Assembly: GCA_903887655.1 (NCBI GenBank)
Contig: CAISQQ010000423.1
Span: 1 to 14,339 of the forward strand
From: an uncultured Burkholderiales bacterium
GTDB lineage: Bacteria; Pseudomonadota; Gammaproteobacteria; Burkholderiales; Burkholderiaceae_C
DNA length: 14,339 nt
Direction: 5' to 3'
Below the pieces are notes generated by a model. It made no database searches and was not told where the DNA came from. It worked only from the letters and a program-made list of their open reading frames with translations. The position numbers and the translations under genes are program-made. Below are positions 13,307 to 14,339 of the stretch, one piece after another (position 1 is the stretch's first letter; the number at the start of each line of letters is the position of its first letter).

Positions 13307-13330
13307 CGGCCACCAAGACGGCCACCAAGA
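13307..13330. repeat. 12-bp perfect tandem duplication in convergent spacer
   Basis: CGGCCACCAAGA occurs twice in tandem (13307-13318 and 13319-13330). The copy pair fills most of the 31-bp gap between the ruvB stop and the stop of the phosphatase gene and ends exactly at that stop. It looks like a recent slippage duplication; no terminator is visible here. Confidence 0.7.
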
Positions 13331-13990
13331 TCAGCCCAAATGAGGCGCGCTCGGTAGCGGGGCCACGGGTGCGTGGGCTGACTCCAAGTGCGCATGGTCG
13401 CCCCAGCCCACCAAGTGCAAGCCTTCGCTGGACCACAGCAAGCGGTTGATGTAGGTGTTGCCCAAGGCCCAGGTGCGGGGACTGGGGTCAAACTGATGGG
13501 TGGCGATGCGGTAGAGCACATCCAGAACGCCGCCGTGGGTGACCACCACAATTTGTTGATCGCCGTGGCGCTGGGCGAGCTCTTGGATGCAGGCCTCTAT
13601 GCGCACGCGCAACTGGTTCAAGCTCTCGCCTTGGGGCGGCAGCCAGGCGGGATCGCGCGACTTCCACGCCTGACTTTGGGTGGGGAATTGTTCTTCGAGC
13701 TCTTTCCAGGTCAAGCCTTCAAATTCGCCAAAGTGTCTCTCTCGCAAAGCGGGGACCACGGTGGGGGTGAGGTGAAGGCTTTTGGCCAGGGCTTGGGCGG
13801 TGTCATGGGCGCGAGACAAGTCGCTGCAGTACACGGCGTCGATGGCTTCGTGGGCCAAAGCCCGGGCGAGTTGTTCGGCTTGCCAGCGGCCTGTGTCATT
13901 GAGGGCAATGTCCAGGTGGCCTTGGATGCGGGTGTCCACATTCCAATGGGTCTCACCGTGGCGAATGGCTATGATGCGGGTGAGTTTCAT
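13331..13990 (-). CDS. Histidine phosphatase family protein (phosphoglycerate mutase-like)
   Basis: 219 residues of the branch-1 histidine phosphatase superfamily. The phosphoacceptor motif is IRHGETHWN (H11). Supporting residues are the arginine in SDLSRAHDTA (R60), the acid/base glutamate in LRERHFGEFEG (E83 region) and the second histidine in VTHGGVLD (H152). The open frame extends to a TTG at 14008, but ATG 13990 gives the normal N-terminus. No Shine-Dalgarno is visible for either. Similar genes are annotated as phosphoglycerate mutase, alpha-ribazole phosphatase or broad-specificity phosphatase; with no cobalamin genes nearby the substrate cannot be decided. The gene is divergent from a DUF2147 gene across only 18 bp and convergent with ruvB. 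The C-terminal 20 residues are Ala/Pro-rich. Confidence 0.88.
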   Translation of the reverse strand: MKLTRIIAIRHGETHWNVDTRIQGHLDIALNDTGRWQAEQLARALAHEAIDAVYCSDLSRAHDTAQALAKSLHLTPTVVPALRERHFGEFEGLTWKELEEQFPTQSQAWKSRDPAWLPPQGESLNQLRVRIEACIQELAQRHGDQQIVVVTHGGVLDVLYRIATHQFDPSPRTWALGNTYINRLLWSSEGLHLVGWGDHAHLESAHAPVAPLPSAPHLG

Positions 13991-14008
13991 AGAAAGGACA
14001 AATCTCAA

Positions 14009-14339
14009 GTGAAGTTATGGCTTGTTATTTTAACGGTGCGCTCGCGCTTGTGTGGCTGGGGCTTCGTGCTGGTGTTGCTGCTGATGAGCACGTGGGGTGG
14101 GTACGCGCGTGCGCTCGACGCGGCTCAGGGGGCCAGTCCACTCGGCGATGTGAGCGCTGCCCGTGATACCCGGGATGCCCATGCTCGCGCTCTCGGTGCG
14201 GCCCCAGCGAGCGCGTCGCGCACCCCGTCAGAGCTCGCCGAGCGGGGGGCAGCAAACCCGCTCGTGGGGCTTTGGACGACCCACGACGACGAGACCCAGT
14301 CTCCCATGGCGTTGGTGCGCCTGAGTGTGGAGGCGGGAC
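14009..14339 (+). CDS. DUF2147-type secreted protein, N-terminal part (3' end outside window)
   Basis: A frame opened by GTG at 14009 runs off the end of the window (110 codons). AGGA (13995-13998) lies 10 bases upstream. A hydrophobic segment (FVLVLLLMSTWGG, about residues 20-32) followed by YARA-LD looks like a signal peptide with an A-x-A cleavage site. A low-complexity Ala/Arg-rich stretch follows, then GLWTTHDDETQSPMALVRLS (about 87-106), which resembles the opening of DUF2147 domains (typically GLWKT-DD-TG-P-S-VRI). A later GTG at 14036 would give a tighter signal peptide but lacks a Shine-Dalgarno. Function of the family is not established; some members are periplasmic. The assignment rests on one motif because the rest is missing. 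Confidence 0.6.
   Translation, partial: MKLWLVILTVRSRLCGWGFVLVLLLMSTWGGYARALDAAQGASPLGDVSAARDTRDAHARALGAAPASASRTPSELAERGAANPLVGLWTTHDDETQSPMALVRLSVEAG

Overview
The window reads as a stretch of core chromosome from a GC-rich betaproteobacterium, most likely order Burkholderiales and probably a Comamonadaceae-like lineage. I base this on protein signatures (L13, S9, ErpA, PhoH, RuvAB, TyrRS), heavy use of TTG for Leu, and the gene order tyrS / M23 peptidase / anmK / erpA / rpsI / rplM, which I remember as typical of that group; this is memory, not a search. I see no phage, IS element, CRISPR array, toxin-antitoxin pair or defence gene, and no tRNA or rRNA.

Left part (1-2356): the 3' end of ahcY and complete metF, two methyl-cycle enzymes, are separated by about 380 gene-free bases. 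That gap holds a 16-bp perfect palindrome and five 14-bp tandem repeats. rlmJ (23S rRNA adenine-N6 methyltransferase) converges on metF with 8 bp between the stops.

Middle part (2357-8744): a good TATAAT promoter drives rplM-rpsI through a leader of about 120 nt. The leader looks structured and carries a 23-codon ORF with its own Shine-Dalgarno whose stop codon abuts the rplM Shine-Dalgarno. A classic intrinsic terminator ends the operon. erpA follows, then anmK and an M23 endopeptidase on the minus strand, forming a cell-wall remodelling and recycling pair. tyrS is divergent from the peptidase across a roughly 500-bp gap with strong hairpins.

Right part (8745-14339): a CDF metal transporter with an atypical TM2 motif converges on ybeY-phoH (translationally coupled, minus strand). 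phoH and ruvA start head to head with only about 30 bp between start codons. ruvA and ruvB encode the Holliday-junction branch migration motor. A histidine-phosphatase gene converges on ruvB and is itself head to head, across 18 bp, with a truncated DUF2147-type exported protein gene that runs off the window.

No clearly novel multi-gene system is visible. The most interesting signals are regulatory and architectural: the rplM leader with its upstream ORF, the tyrS leader hairpins, the two ultra-compact divergent pairs, and the repeat-bearing ahcY-metF spacer.
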